From contig OZ241368.1 in assembly GCA_965200525.1 (NCBI GenBank), positions 4,030,001 to 4,094,000 on the forward strand: DNA of 64,000 bases. Reading direction: 5' to 3'. Shown here one piece after another: positions 42,039 to 49,975 of this stretch (its first letter is position 1; each line of letters starts with the position of its first letter). The notes beneath the pieces were generated by a model. That model did no database searches. It saw only the letters and a program-made list of their open reading frames with translations, and had not been told where the DNA came from. Source of the stretch: JANNPJ01 sp965200525 (GTDB lineage: Bacteria > Actinomycetota > Actinomycetes > Actinomycetales > Kineosporiaceae). A program made the position numbers and the translations under genes.

Positions 42039-43678
42039 GCGACGGCGTACCGGTGCCCCAGATCTCCGCCACCACCGACGTCGCCGCGCCCCACGGCCAC
42101 CCCGGCCGGCAGCACCCGGGCGATGGTGGCCAGCACCTCCTCGTCGCCGGCCGGGCCGCCGACCACGATCACGGTGCTCAGCTCGCCGCCGAGGCTGCGC
42201 AGGGCCCGGGCCACGTTGGCCCCCAGCGCCTCCAGTTTCAGCCGCAGCCGCAGCGCCCGCCACTCGCCCGGGGCCAGGGTCCGGCTGAACGGCAGCAGGC
42301 CGGCCGGGCCGGCGACGACCAGGGCCCCGATCGTCTCGGCCGGCGCCGGCCGGTCGGTGAAGGCCCGCGCGCCGTCCTCGCCGAGCAGCAGCTGCGGGGC
42401 CTCGACCCGTTGCGAGGGGCCTCGTTTCACGTACTCGGCGGCCGCCGTGGTGCTGCCGGTCAGGGCGGCCGCGCTCGCGGTCAGCAGCTCACCGCCGCCG
42501 GCCGCGATCACGCCGTGGTGGGCCGAGGTCACGTCGATCGTGCCGCCGCCGAGGTCGATCACCACGCTGGCGGCGTCCGCCCCGGGCGTCGAGACCCCGC
42601 CGAGCCAGCCGGCGCTCGACTCGATCCGGGCGGTGACCGGCACCCCGAGCCGATCGGTCAGCGCGGCCGAGGGATCGCGCAGCGGGGCGTCGGCCCGCAG
42701 GGCGGCCAGCCCGAGCGAGCGGTTCTCCGGCCCGGCGCCGGGGCGCCGGGCCAGCACGGTGTCGGCCACCGAGGACAGGTCCACCGTCCACAGGTCGTCC
42801 ACGCCCCGAACGTGATCGTCGAGGGCATAGGCGGTGGCCAGCCCCACCGCCCCGGCCCCGATCAGCCGGTGCGCCGCGGCGAAGGGCCGCCGGTCCCCGC
42901 CGGACAGCTGGACCCAGTCCGGCGGGGACGACGCCCTCGCCCGGGCCGGCGCCCCCACCGCCACCACGGCGTTCGTGCTGTCGTGCAGCCGGACGGCCAG
43001 CCGAGCCGCGTCGGCCCGTTCCGCGGCGTCCAGCCCGAGTGCCGTGACCAGGCGCAACGGGTCGGTGAGGGTGTGCAGGCCCGCTCCCGGGCCGGCCACC
43101 TCGACGGCGATCAGGTCGGCCTTCAGGGCGGCGTCGGCGTCGATCTCGTCCACCACCGGAACCGGGTGGCCCAGCCGGTTGGCCACCAGCACGGCCTCGT
43201 CCTCGGCCAGCAGCACGGCCAGCAGCCGACCGGTCGCGGCCAGCGGGACCAGCCGCTCCAGGGCCGCTCGGTAGCCGGTTCCGGCCGGCACCACCGCGAT
43301 CGCCGGCTCGCCGCCGTCCCAGCCGGGATCGTCCAGCGGCCGCGGTTTTCCGACCGCGAAGCCGGCCCCGGCGGCGGTCCGGGCGCCGGCCCCGATCACG
43401 GCCAGCCGCCCGGTCGCCGCGGCCGGCTCGGCGATCGAGGCGGTCAGCGTCTCCACCGGCCGCAACCAGGCGGCCACGGCCGCCTCGACCCGGAGCCCGT
43501 GCTCGCGCTCCAGCCGGCGGACCAGACCGGCCGCGCCGTCCAGGCTGGCGTCGCTGCCCTTGGCCCGGCGGGTCGGGGCCCGGGCCGCGCCGATCACCTC
43601 GAGCTGCCGGCCCCGGGCCCGGGCCAGCACCACCTCGGTGCTGGAGTTGCCGACGTCGATCCCGGCAACCAGCCTCAC
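42005..43678 (-). CDS. Diol/glycerol dehydratase-reactivating ATPase, large subunit
   Basis: A 557-residue Hsp70/actin-fold ATPase of the DdrA/PduG/GdrA family. It opens VRLVAGIDVGNSSTEVVLA (phosphate 1 region) and has SVVIDLGGGTIDVTSAHHG (second phosphate loop) and PQLLLGEDGARAFTD. This chaperone removes damaged cobalamin from the dehydratase using ATP. The small subunit (DdrB/PduH) is not found in the window, so the partner lies elsewhere or is dispensable. GTG 43678 overlaps the stop of the small dehydratase subunit, so all three genes of the operon are coupled. Confidence 0.88.
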   Translation of the reverse strand: MRLVAGIDVGNSSTEVVLARARGRQLEVIGAARAPTRRAKGSDASLDGAAGLVRRLEREHGLRVEAAVAAWLRPVETLTASIAEPAAATGRLAVIGAGARTAAGAGFAVGKPRPLDDPGWDGGEPAIAVVPAGTGYRAALERLVPLAATGRLLAVLLAEDEAVLVANRLGHPVPVVDEIDADAALKADLIAVEVAGPGAGLHTLTDPLRLVTALGLDAAERADAARLAVRLHDSTNAVVAVGAPARARASSPPDWVQLSGGDRRPFAAAHRLIGAGAVGLATAYALDDHVRGVDDLWTVDLSSVADTVLARRPGAGPENRSLGLAALRADAPLRDPSAALTDRLGVPVTARIESSAGWLGGVSTPGADAASVVIDLGGGTIDVTSAHHGVIAAGGGELLTASAAALTGSTTAAAEYVKRGPSQRVEAPQLLLGEDGARAFTDRPAPAETIGALVVAGPAGLLPFSRTLAPGEWRALRLRLKLEALGANVARALRSLGGELSTVIVVGGPAGDEEVLATIARVLPAGVAVGRGDVGGGGDLGHRYAVAYGLLSGLHED

Positions 43679-44031
43679 GCCAGCAGGCCGCGGCGGGCGT
43701 AGACGCCGGCCGCCTCCCGCACCAGGGCCGCGCACAGCGGGGCCGGGTAGGCCTCCAGCCGCACCGCCAGGGCCTCCAGCTCGGCCGCGCTCGAGCGGTG
43801 CGGGCGCAGGGCCTCGTAGAGGGCCATCACCTCGGCCTCCGGTACCAGGCTGAGCTCGGCGGCCCGGCGGAAGTTGGCCGCCAGCTGCGGGTTGCCGTGC
43901 TGCTCGGCCACCTGGGCCTGGTGCTCCAGGGTCTCGGGGTGGATCCGCACGTCGTCGGCGGCCAGCTCGCCGGCCGCCAGCCGGCCCACGGTCAGCTCCT
44001 CGGCGTCCCGCCCGGAGAAGGCCCGGCTCAC
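43675..44031 (-). CDS. Diol/propanediol dehydratase small subunit
   Basis: A 118-residue protein matching the C-terminal helical core of PduE/DdrC small subunits: LTVGRLAAGELAADDVRIHPETLEHQAQVAEQHGNPQLAANFRRAAEL. It is shorter than the 140-170 residues of the enterobacterial subunits because the N-terminal extension, used there for microcompartment targeting, is missing. This fits the lack of microcompartment genes. GTG 44031 overlaps the stop of the large subunit by four bases. Confidence 0.83.
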   Translation of the reverse strand: MSRAFSGRDAEELTVGRLAAGELAADDVRIHPETLEHQAQVAEQHGNPQLAANFRRAAELSLVPEAEVMALYEALRPHRSSAAELEALAVRLEAYPAPLCAALVREAAGVYARRGLLA

Positions 44032-46277
44032 AGCGAGACCCCCAGCTCCTCGGGCCCGAGCCCGGCGTTCACGTCGGCCCGTTCCAGCGCGATCAGGGCG
44101 ATCACGCTGGTGTGGTAGCGGGCCTCGATCGCCTCGTCGGTGTAGGGGTTGCGGGCCGGCACCGGGGTGGCGCCCTTGGCGTGCCGGCCGGCGTTGGCCC
44201 CGAGCAGCCGGTACAGCGCGGGCGTGATCACCGGGGCCATGCTGTAGAGCTCCAGGTTGGCCAGCGGGGGCAGGTCGCGGCGGTGGATCAGGGCGGTTCC
44301 CTTGCCCTGCAGGCCGATCCCGATCCCGGAGCCGGCCAGCCGGGCCGCGGTCAGGCCGACGAGGCCCAGGTCGAGGGTGTGGTTGATCCGCACCAGCCGG
44401 GCCCGGCAGCCCTCCTCCTCCAGGCCGGCCAGCAGTTCGCGCAGCACCTCGATCACCGGCAGCCCGGACAGGGTGCGCCAGACCGAGCGCCCGACCCCGG
44501 GGGACAGGCCGATCACCACCTCGGCCGGATCGCTGCCGGCCGCGGCCGGGCCCAGCACCCGCAACTGGTCGCCGGCCCAGTGGGCCTGATCGGCCCGCAG
44601 GTCCTCGACCCCGCGGGCCTGCCGGATGTTGTCGATCTCGGCCTGCCGCCGCGGCGAGGGCTCGTAGCCGGTGCCCGGGCCGGCGTAGTCGTTCGGGTCG
44701 GTGACCAGGCTCAGCACGTTCATCTCCTCGTCGAAGATGGCCGCGGTCTGCAGGTGGTCGCCGTGCACCCGGGCCCGGAGCATCTGCAGCACCCGGTGGG
44801 CCTCGACGTCGTAGCCGCACTCCAGCAGGGCCCGGGCCACCTCCAGCGAGCCCAGCCCGGAGCTGCGGATCGCCTGGGCCGCGCCGAGCACCACCATCGC
44901 ATCGGGCTCGACCCCGTCCACCACCAGATCCTTGGAGCCGACGGCATCGATCGCCCGCTCGACGTGGTCGTCGTCGAAGTCGGCCAGCCCGAGCCACCGG
45001 TAGACGTCGCGGGTGGCCTCGGCCGCCCGGCGGCGCAGCCGGCCGACCTCGTCCGGATCGGCGGTGCGCAGCCCGCCGTCCACCCCCCAGTCGCGCTGGA
45101 TGGCCAGCCAGTCGTCGAAGTCCTCGGCGTTCCACTGCGAGGGCCCGAACATGTTGTCGTAGCGCTGGATCGAGCCGAACCCGCTGCACACGTAGTCGCT
45201 GCCGGCCAGCAGGATGGGCAGCGTGCGGGAGGTGCGGCGCACGTCCGACTCGGACATCAGCGCGTCGTTGCCGGAGCACGACTCCAGGTTGCGGGCCATC
45301 ACCATGACGTTCTCGGCCATCAGCTCCCGGACGCCGCGCGGCACCGCCCCGGCCACGCTGGCGCCGTCGATCCCGCCGTTCTGCACCCCCTGCGAGCCCA
45401 TCGCCCGGGCCAGCGACACGCATCGTGACTCCAGGTAGAGCATCGAGCAGCGCTCGGCCCCGCCCATCAGCACCTCGGAGCCGGCTCCGGAGGAGACCCG
45501 CATCTTGACCCCGCGGCTGGCGTAGCCGGCGGCCAGCATCGCCTTGCTGTACGGGGTGTCGTCGCCGTCCACGAACACCGACTCGGTGCCGTAGAGACTG
45601 ACCGTCTCGGCGTAGGAGACCAGGCCGCGGATGCCCATCTCGAGCTCCATGGCCTCCTCGACCGAGCACTGGACCAGGATCCCGGCCGAGGCCACAGCGG
45701 CCCCGACGGTCACCGCGACCGCGTTGGACGGCGCGTCGGCCAGCACCGGCACCGTGGTCTCCAGTTCGCGGAAACCGTAGGCGGCGGCGGTCGCGGCGTC
45801 GGCGGCCAGCAGCAGCGGATCGTCGAGCCGGTTGGTGACGTGGGCCTGGTTGCTGGGGGTGCGCCGCACCCGCAGCTTGGTCATGGCCATCATCAGCTCG
45901 CCCGGCCGCAACCAGGACACCACCTGGGCCAGCTTGGCCGGGGTGATCCCGGCGACCAGCCGCACGATCTCGGCCCGGGGCACGGCCGGGTCGACGAACA
46001 TCCGGGCCAGCGCGACGTCGTCCAGGGCCATCGCCTCGGCCGCCACCGACAGGTCCAGACCGTGCCCGGCGATCAGCGCGTCGAGGGCGTCGAAGTCGGC
46101 CGCGGCCCGCCCGTCCAGCTCGACCACCACGCCGTCCTCGATCACCAGGGACGGTCGGGGATCGGCGGGGGAATTCATCGCGATCAGGCCCAGGTCGACG
46201 TCCTCGTGGGCGAACCCGTCGAGGTTGACCCGCTGCTGGTCCATGAACCGGATGCGCCCGACGTGCTGATCCGCCAT
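44028..46277 (-). CDS. Adenosylcobalamin diol dehydratase, large and medium subunits fused
   Basis: A 749-residue fusion. Residues 1 to about 555 are the large (alpha) subunit: SNQAHVTN, LVQCSVEEAMELEMGIRG, SLYGTESVFVDGDDTPYSK, SGAGSEVLMGG and GSQGVQNGG keep the substrate, potassium and calcium residues known in the Klebsiella enzyme (Gln141, His143, Glu170, Glu221, Gln296 by memory). From about 590 follows the medium subunit (VVIGLSPGVGRSVWRTLSG, GIGLQGKGTALIHRRDLPPLANLELYS). The enzyme converts 1,2-diols or glycerol to aldehydes by radical chemistry with coenzyme B12. It begins the operon with the small subunit and reactivase. No cobalamin riboswitch was found upstream. Confidence 0.92.
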   Translation of the reverse strand: MADQHVGRIRFMDQQRVNLDGFAHEDVDLGLIAMNSPADPRPSLVIEDGVVVELDGRAAADFDALDALIAGHGLDLSVAAEAMALDDVALARMFVDPAVPRAEIVRLVAGITPAKLAQVVSWLRPGELMMAMTKLRVRRTPSNQAHVTNRLDDPLLLAADAATAAAYGFRELETTVPVLADAPSNAVAVTVGAAVASAGILVQCSVEEAMELEMGIRGLVSYAETVSLYGTESVFVDGDDTPYSKAMLAAGYASRGVKMRVSSGAGSEVLMGGAERCSMLYLESRCVSLARAMGSQGVQNGGIDGASVAGAVPRGVRELMAENVMVMARNLESCSGNDALMSESDVRRTSRTLPILLAGSDYVCSGFGSIQRYDNMFGPSQWNAEDFDDWLAIQRDWGVDGGLRTADPDEVGRLRRRAAEATRDVYRWLGLADFDDDHVERAIDAVGSKDLVVDGVEPDAMVVLGAAQAIRSSGLGSLEVARALLECGYDVEAHRVLQMLRARVHGDHLQTAAIFDEEMNVLSLVTDPNDYAGPGTGYEPSPRRQAEIDNIRQARGVEDLRADQAHWAGDQLRVLGPAAAGSDPAEVVIGLSPGVGRSVWRTLSGLPVIEVLRELLAGLEEEGCRARLVRINHTLDLGLVGLTAARLAGSGIGIGLQGKGTALIHRRDLPPLANLELYSMAPVITPALYRLLGANAGRHAKGATPVPARNPYTDEAIEARYHTSVIALIALERADVNAGLGPEELGVSL

Positions 46278-46489
46278 TCAGGAACTCTAACCGCCGGCGT
46301 GGTCGCTGCCGCTACCGTGATCAAAGAGTAACAATTTCTCGCTTTGGCTACCAACAGTCACACACGTACACCACCCAGTGGTTATTGCTAAGGGATTTGA
46401 CATAGGCTTGATTTTTAGACAATCCGGACCCCCCATGCTGTTACTGGAGTCGTATGGGGCTCCACTACCGCCCGAACGGGGGACTACGC
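46278..46489. promoter_or_regulatory. AT-rich divergent promoter region between dehydratase and GH26 genes
   Basis: These 212 bases are AT-rich at 46318-46430. TTGACA (46397-46402) is a good -35 for the GH26 gene but no matching -10 is at the right distance. GGGGGA (46477-46482) is the ribosome binding site for GTG 46490. Nothing here fits a cobalamin riboswitch. Confidence 0.4.
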
Positions 46490-47893
46490 GTGCGAACGAA
46501 CAACCGAGCGATCGGGGCCGGGTCGGCCGTTGTGATCGCCATGGTGATGTGTGCGGTACCGGCCACGGCGCGAGCGGCCAACGGTGGCGAGGCCAAGACG
46601 GCCGGTAGCAGCGGCCAGATCGGCACCGCCTACAGCTGGACCGGCGCCGGCAACCCGGACGCACCGACCGGCTGGAGTTCGGCCGGCTGGGAGTACTACC
46701 AGGACGCGCCGGGCAACTGGCCCAATCAGTGGGCCGGCACCTGGCCCGGCGACGGCCCGGCCCCGACCGCCACCTCGATCACGCCGGTGTCGACGGCGAC
46801 CACCGATCCGGCCGCGCCGGTCGCCCCGGTCGGCACCGAGCCGCCGGTCGCCGCCCCGACCACCACGATGAGCGACCCGATCGTGACGTCGACCGCCACC
46901 GGCACGGCCCCCGCGACCGATCCGGCCGCACCTGTTCCCACCGGCACCGCCACCCCGCTGCCGTCCTCCTCGGTGCCGGTCACCGGAACCGGCCGCGCGG
47001 TGCCGAACCGGTCCGGCCTGCCCTGGGCCAGCGGCGTCTTCGTACCCAGCTACAACCCCGGCGACGTCGAGAGCTTCGCCGCCTGGCGCGGCCGCCCGGT
47101 CGACGTGGTGGTCACCTGGTCGGCCCGCCAGACCTGGGACGACATCATCAACCCGGCTGCGCTGTACGCCGCCTACAAGGGCACCCCGTACACGATGGCC
47201 TTCGGGGTGGCCCCGGTGCCCGAGGCCGACGGCAGTGCGACCATGGCCGGCTGTGCCTCCGGCGCCTACAACGACAAGTGGACCCAGTTCGGCACCAACA
47301 TCGTGGCCGCCGGCATGGGCAAGTCGATCATCCGGCTCGGCTGGGAGTTCAACGGCAACTGGTACAAGTGGCAGGCCAGCGACCCGAACCAGTTCGCCGA
47401 GTGCTACCGGCAGATCGTCAGCACGGTCCGCAAGGTGGCCCCCGACCTGTTCTGGGACTGGACGGTCAACCGCGGCGCCGGGCAGAGCGTGGCCGACGCC
47501 CGGCTGGCCTACCCGGGTGACGAGTACGTCGACTTCGTCGGCCTCGACTCCTACGACGCCTGGCCGGGAGCCACCGGCGACGCCAACTGGGAGCAGCAGT
47601 ACGCCGGCCAGTACGGCCTGAAGTTCTGGGCCGACTTCGCCAAGGAGCACGGCAAGAAGTTCAGCGTGCCCGAGTGGGGCCTGTTCAACGGCACCTCGGC
47701 GGTCGGCAACTCCGGCGGCGACAACGCCTTCTACATCCAGAAGATGGAGGAGTTCTTCAAGGCCGAGGGATCCGACCTGGCCTACGAGTCCTACTTCAAC
47801 GACCACGCCGAGTACTACGGCGGGGGAATCTTCGCCCCGATCCAGAACCCGAACGGCTCGGCCCGGTACCACGCCTCGCTGGTCGCGCCCTAG
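46490..47893 (+). CDS. Secreted GH26-like glycoside hydrolase
   Basis: A 467-residue exported protein: signal peptide (AGSAVVIAMVMCAVPATARA), a Thr/Pro-rich linker of about 110 residues, and a C-terminal TIM-barrel domain like GH26 beta-mannanases/endoglucanases. The acid/base Glu is in IIRLGWEFNGNWYKW and the nucleophile Glu in FSVPEWGLFNG, with FVGLDSYDAWPG between. It should act on plant or cell-wall polysaccharide outside the cell; mannan or mixed glucan cannot be decided. GTG 46490 fits the ribosome site better than ATG 46454. Confidence 0.8.
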   Translation: MRTNNRAIGAGSAVVIAMVMCAVPATARAANGGEAKTAGSSGQIGTAYSWTGAGNPDAPTGWSSAGWEYYQDAPGNWPNQWAGTWPGDGPAPTATSITPVSTATTDPAAPVAPVGTEPPVAAPTTTMSDPIVTSTATGTAPATDPAAPVPTGTATPLPSSSVPVTGTGRAVPNRSGLPWASGVFVPSYNPGDVESFAAWRGRPVDVVVTWSARQTWDDIINPAALYAAYKGTPYTMAFGVAPVPEADGSATMAGCASGAYNDKWTQFGTNIVAAGMGKSIIRLGWEFNGNWYKWQASDPNQFAECYRQIVSTVRKVAPDLFWDWTVNRGAGQSVADARLAYPGDEYVDFVGLDSYDAWPGATGDANWEQQYAGQYGLKFWADFAKEHGKKFSVPEWGLFNGTSAVGNSGGDNAFYIQKMEEFFKAEGSDLAYESYFNDHAEYYGGGIFAPIQNPNGSARYHASLVAP

Positions 47894-47932
47894 CCCCGAA
47901 ACCTGCTCGACCCGTCAAGGCCCGTCGCCGGC

Positions 47933-47963
47933 CTGGACCCGACCCGTCACCGGGTCAGTCCAG
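47933..47963. terminator. Hairpin between convergent GH26 and metalloprotease genes
   Basis: CTGGAC (47933-47938) pairs with GTCCAG (47958-47963), and inside GACCCG (47941-47946) pairs with CGGGTC (47951-47956) around TCAC, leaving bulges CC and A. It straddles the stop of the minus-strand gene and lies after the GH26 stop, so it probably ends both transcripts. Confidence 0.5.
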
Positions 47964-48776
47964 GTCGGCGATCTTGACGATGGCGGGAATCCTCAGGCAG
48001 CCGGCCCCGGCCCCGATCTTCTTCAGCCCGGCCCGGTCGCCGGCGGCGAAGCCGTCCGGGGCGGCCGCGGTCAGCGCCGGGTTCATCAGCTGGCCACCGG
48101 AGTGCACGTGGTCGAGCCCGGTGGCGTGGCCGAGCTCGTGCAGGATCAGGTTGCCCTGGGTGCGACCCGGTCCGAAGCGGGGAGCGAGCTTGTGCAGCCC
48201 GGCCGGGTCGAGGACGACGTAGCCGCGGACCACCGCCGCGCCCGCGCCCGCGCTGCCACCGGACCAGGTCGACCACAGCACCCCGCCGAAGCCGAGCGAG
48301 TTGGCGGTCAGGGCGAAGTCGGTGGCCTTGGGGCTGACCGCGGCCACGACGATCTCGGCCGGCTGCTGGGCCAGGTTGCCCTGCTTCGGCACGAACGTGG
48401 TGCTGCCGGTGTAGCGGTAGGTCAGGCCGTCGACGGCGGCGAGCTTGCGGAAGGCGGTCCGGACCCGGCCGAGCAGGGCGGCCCGCTGGGCCGTGGCCAC
48501 GCCGCTCAGGTTCACTTTGTACGTGATGGCGTCCTGGCACGGGTTCCACCGGGCGGCGATCTTCTTGCCGTTGGCCAGCGTGATCGTGCGCAGCTCGTAG
48601 CTGGTGGCGCTGAGGTGCTCGATCGGCGGCAGGGAGGTGGCCGGGACGGTGCTGGTGGCGCCGGAGTCCAGCGAGCTGAAGGAGAAGAAGGGAGCGCAGA
48701 TCGCGATCGCGCTGACCACCAGGGCGACCAGCAGGCCGGGCCAGATCGCCGGCCGCCGCTGAGTGGTGATTCCCAT
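47955..48776 (-). CDS. Membrane-anchored metzincin-type zinc metalloprotease
   Basis: A 273-residue protein with an N-terminal membrane anchor (WPGLLVALVVSAIAICAPFFSF) and an extracytoplasmic peptidase domain. The zinc motif HELGHATGLDH (HExxHxxGxxH) and the following LMNP Met-turn identify a matrixin-like metzincin. There are Cys residues in WNPCQDAI and GAGCLRIP that could form a disulfide. Substrate unknown. ATG 48776 has GGGAGG upstream, which decides against the ATG at 48815. Confidence 0.85.
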   Translation of the reverse strand: MGITTQRRPAIWPGLLVALVVSAIAICAPFFSFSSLDSGATSTVPATSLPPIEHLSATSYELRTITLANGKKIAARWNPCQDAITYKVNLSGVATAQRAALLGRVRTAFRKLAAVDGLTYRYTGSTTFVPKQGNLAQQPAEIVVAAVSPKATDFALTANSLGFGGVLWSTWSGGSAGAGAAVVRGYVVLDPAGLHKLAPRFGPGRTQGNLILHELGHATGLDHVHSGGQLMNPALTAAAPDGFAAGDRAGLKKIGAGAGCLRIPAIVKIADLD

Positions 48777-49244
48777 CTTCAAGCCTCCCTCAAGATTTCC
48801 GCTGCGTTCAGTCACAAGTGGTCACTGCCTGTAGTGAAAGAGTCGCTGAGAAAGCGTGACTGAGGTATGCGCCAACGGAGTGACGGGGATTTCAGGACGC
48901 CGCGATTCGGCTACCGATCGTCGAACTCCACCGAGGCCGGCCAGAGGCGGACCGGAGGTATCTAGGAGTAATCGGTCGTCAACGCTGAGCCGTCAGAGTG
49001 AATGCGCTCTCTTGAGCAAACTCGGGGCGACCCATAGGCCGGCTTGAGATTTCCGGGCCGTGAGCGACGTCGTCACTCGAACGGCCCAGCCCGGTGCTGG
49101 TCACTGCTGAGAATCGCCTGAAGTTTCGATACCGGGAACGCAAATCCGGCCCCGTCTCAGATGGAGGCGGAGCCGGATGGTGATCTCGCGATCACGTGAT
49201 GCGCCCGCTGGTCAGGGTGAGCGGGGTTCGAAGGAAAAAGGGTG
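48777..49244. other. Intergenic region, no gene supported
   Basis: These 468 bases have no convincing coding frame; short open frames here have poor codon use. The right part holds the lsr2 terminator (49146-49176) and a second symmetric stretch, GTGATC-TCGC-GATCAC (49180-49195) overlapping the palindrome ATCACGTGAT (49191-49200). The left part should carry the metalloprotease promoter. Confidence 0.4.
49146..49176 (-). terminator. Terminator of lsr2
   Basis: CCGGCCCCGTCTC (49146-49158) pairs with GAGGCGGAGCCGG (49164-49176) except for one C-A mismatch and one G-U pair, with the loop AGATG. On the minus strand the stem is followed by ATTTGCG, a short T stretch. It lies 69 bases after the lsr2 stop. 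Confidence 0.55.
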
Positions 49245-49571
49245 TCAGTTGCCCGCGGCGCGGTACTGCTCGACCACGTGGCCGGGTACCCGGCCCCGGG
49301 CGGACAGTTCAATTCCGTTGCTGGCGGCCCAGGCCCGCACCGCCTTGGTGTCGACCTCGGTCGGGACCCGGACCGGCTTGCCGGACGTGCGGCGTCCGCC
49401 GGTACGGCGAGCGACGTCGACGTAGGGCGACAGTGCCTCGCGAAGAGCCTCGGCATTGTCGGTGGCCAGATCGATCTCGTACTGCACTCCGTCGAGTCCG
49501 AAACTCACAGTTTCGTCCGCCGGCTTGCCGTCAACATCGTCGACCAGTTCAGTAACCGTTTTGGTGGCCAT
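49245..49571 (-). CDS. lsr2: Lsr2, H-NS-like nucleoid-associated silencer
   Basis: A 108-residue Lsr2 protein. The N-terminal dimerisation/oligomerisation domain is MATKTVTELVDDVDGKPADETVSFGLDG... and the C-terminal DNA-binding domain has VRAWAASNGIELSARGRVPGHVVEQY, where RGR is the AT-hook-like minor-groove motif. Lsr2 coats AT-rich, often foreign, DNA and silences antibiotic clusters in actinomycetes. The coding region is flanked by AT-rich stretches. Its own promoter (below) has a dyad over the -35 that suggests control, perhaps autoregulation. Confidence 0.95.
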   Translation of the reverse strand: MATKTVTELVDDVDGKPADETVSFGLDGVQYEIDLATDNAEALREALSPYVDVARRTGGRRTSGKPVRVPTEVDTKAVRAWAASNGIELSARGRVPGHVVEQYRAAGN

Positions 49572-49578
49572 GGGACAG

Positions 49579-49614
49579 ATATTCGCGATGACACCGGCTT
49601 GTGTCAATCTGACA
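49579..49614 (-). promoter_or_regulatory. lsr2 promoter with overlapping dyad
   Basis: Minus-strand TTGACA (49607-49602) and GAATAT (49584-49579) are spaced by 17 bases and end eight bases before ATG 49571, giving a near-leaderless mRNA. The repeat TGTCA-ATC-TGACA (49602-49614) covers the -35, a good place for a repressor to bind. Confidence 0.65.
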
Positions 49615-49975
49615 CGGCGGGATGGCGTTCGGCCCGATCAATCCGATCCGGAATTTCATCCCGCGGGACGCGGCAATGGGCTCGTTCGCCGGTTCCCTGA
49701 CAGTCACCGGATGGTCACCCGTCTCGTTGCCGAGAGGGTCGTTGCTGATCGTCAGGCGCCCTCGGAGCCGTGACTGCAACCTCGGATCGTGTTTCGGGCC
49801 GAAAAATTCTCGGGCCCATCTTCGTGGGCCTGTGCCTTCTCTCGGGCAAGAAACGCTCAAGCGTTGGTTAAAGTCGGCTCCGCGGCCGTACGAGCGGAGC
49901 GGAAAGCCGCAGTGGGGCGATGCTGGGGGGAGGCTGCCTTCCGGCGGGACAGTGTGGTGGAGGGGTTGGCTCGCG
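49608..49975. other. Intergenic region between lsr2 and the ROK gene
   Basis: These 368 bases hold the divergent control region of lsr2 and the ROK regulator gene. A plus-strand frame runs through it into the ROK gene, but its codon use is poor and the ROK start at 49976 has its own GGAGGGG site. I see no other gene. Confidence 0.4.

Noticed and set aside
46278..46489. Cobalamin riboswitch upstream of the B12-dependent dehydratase
   Set aside because: Only an ACCACTG stretch resembles the B12 box; the rest of the conserved core and stems are absent.
48856..49047. A 63-codon frame in the gap between the metalloprotease and lsr2
   Set aside because: Low-bias codons, Arg/Ser-rich, no ribosome binding site and no motif.
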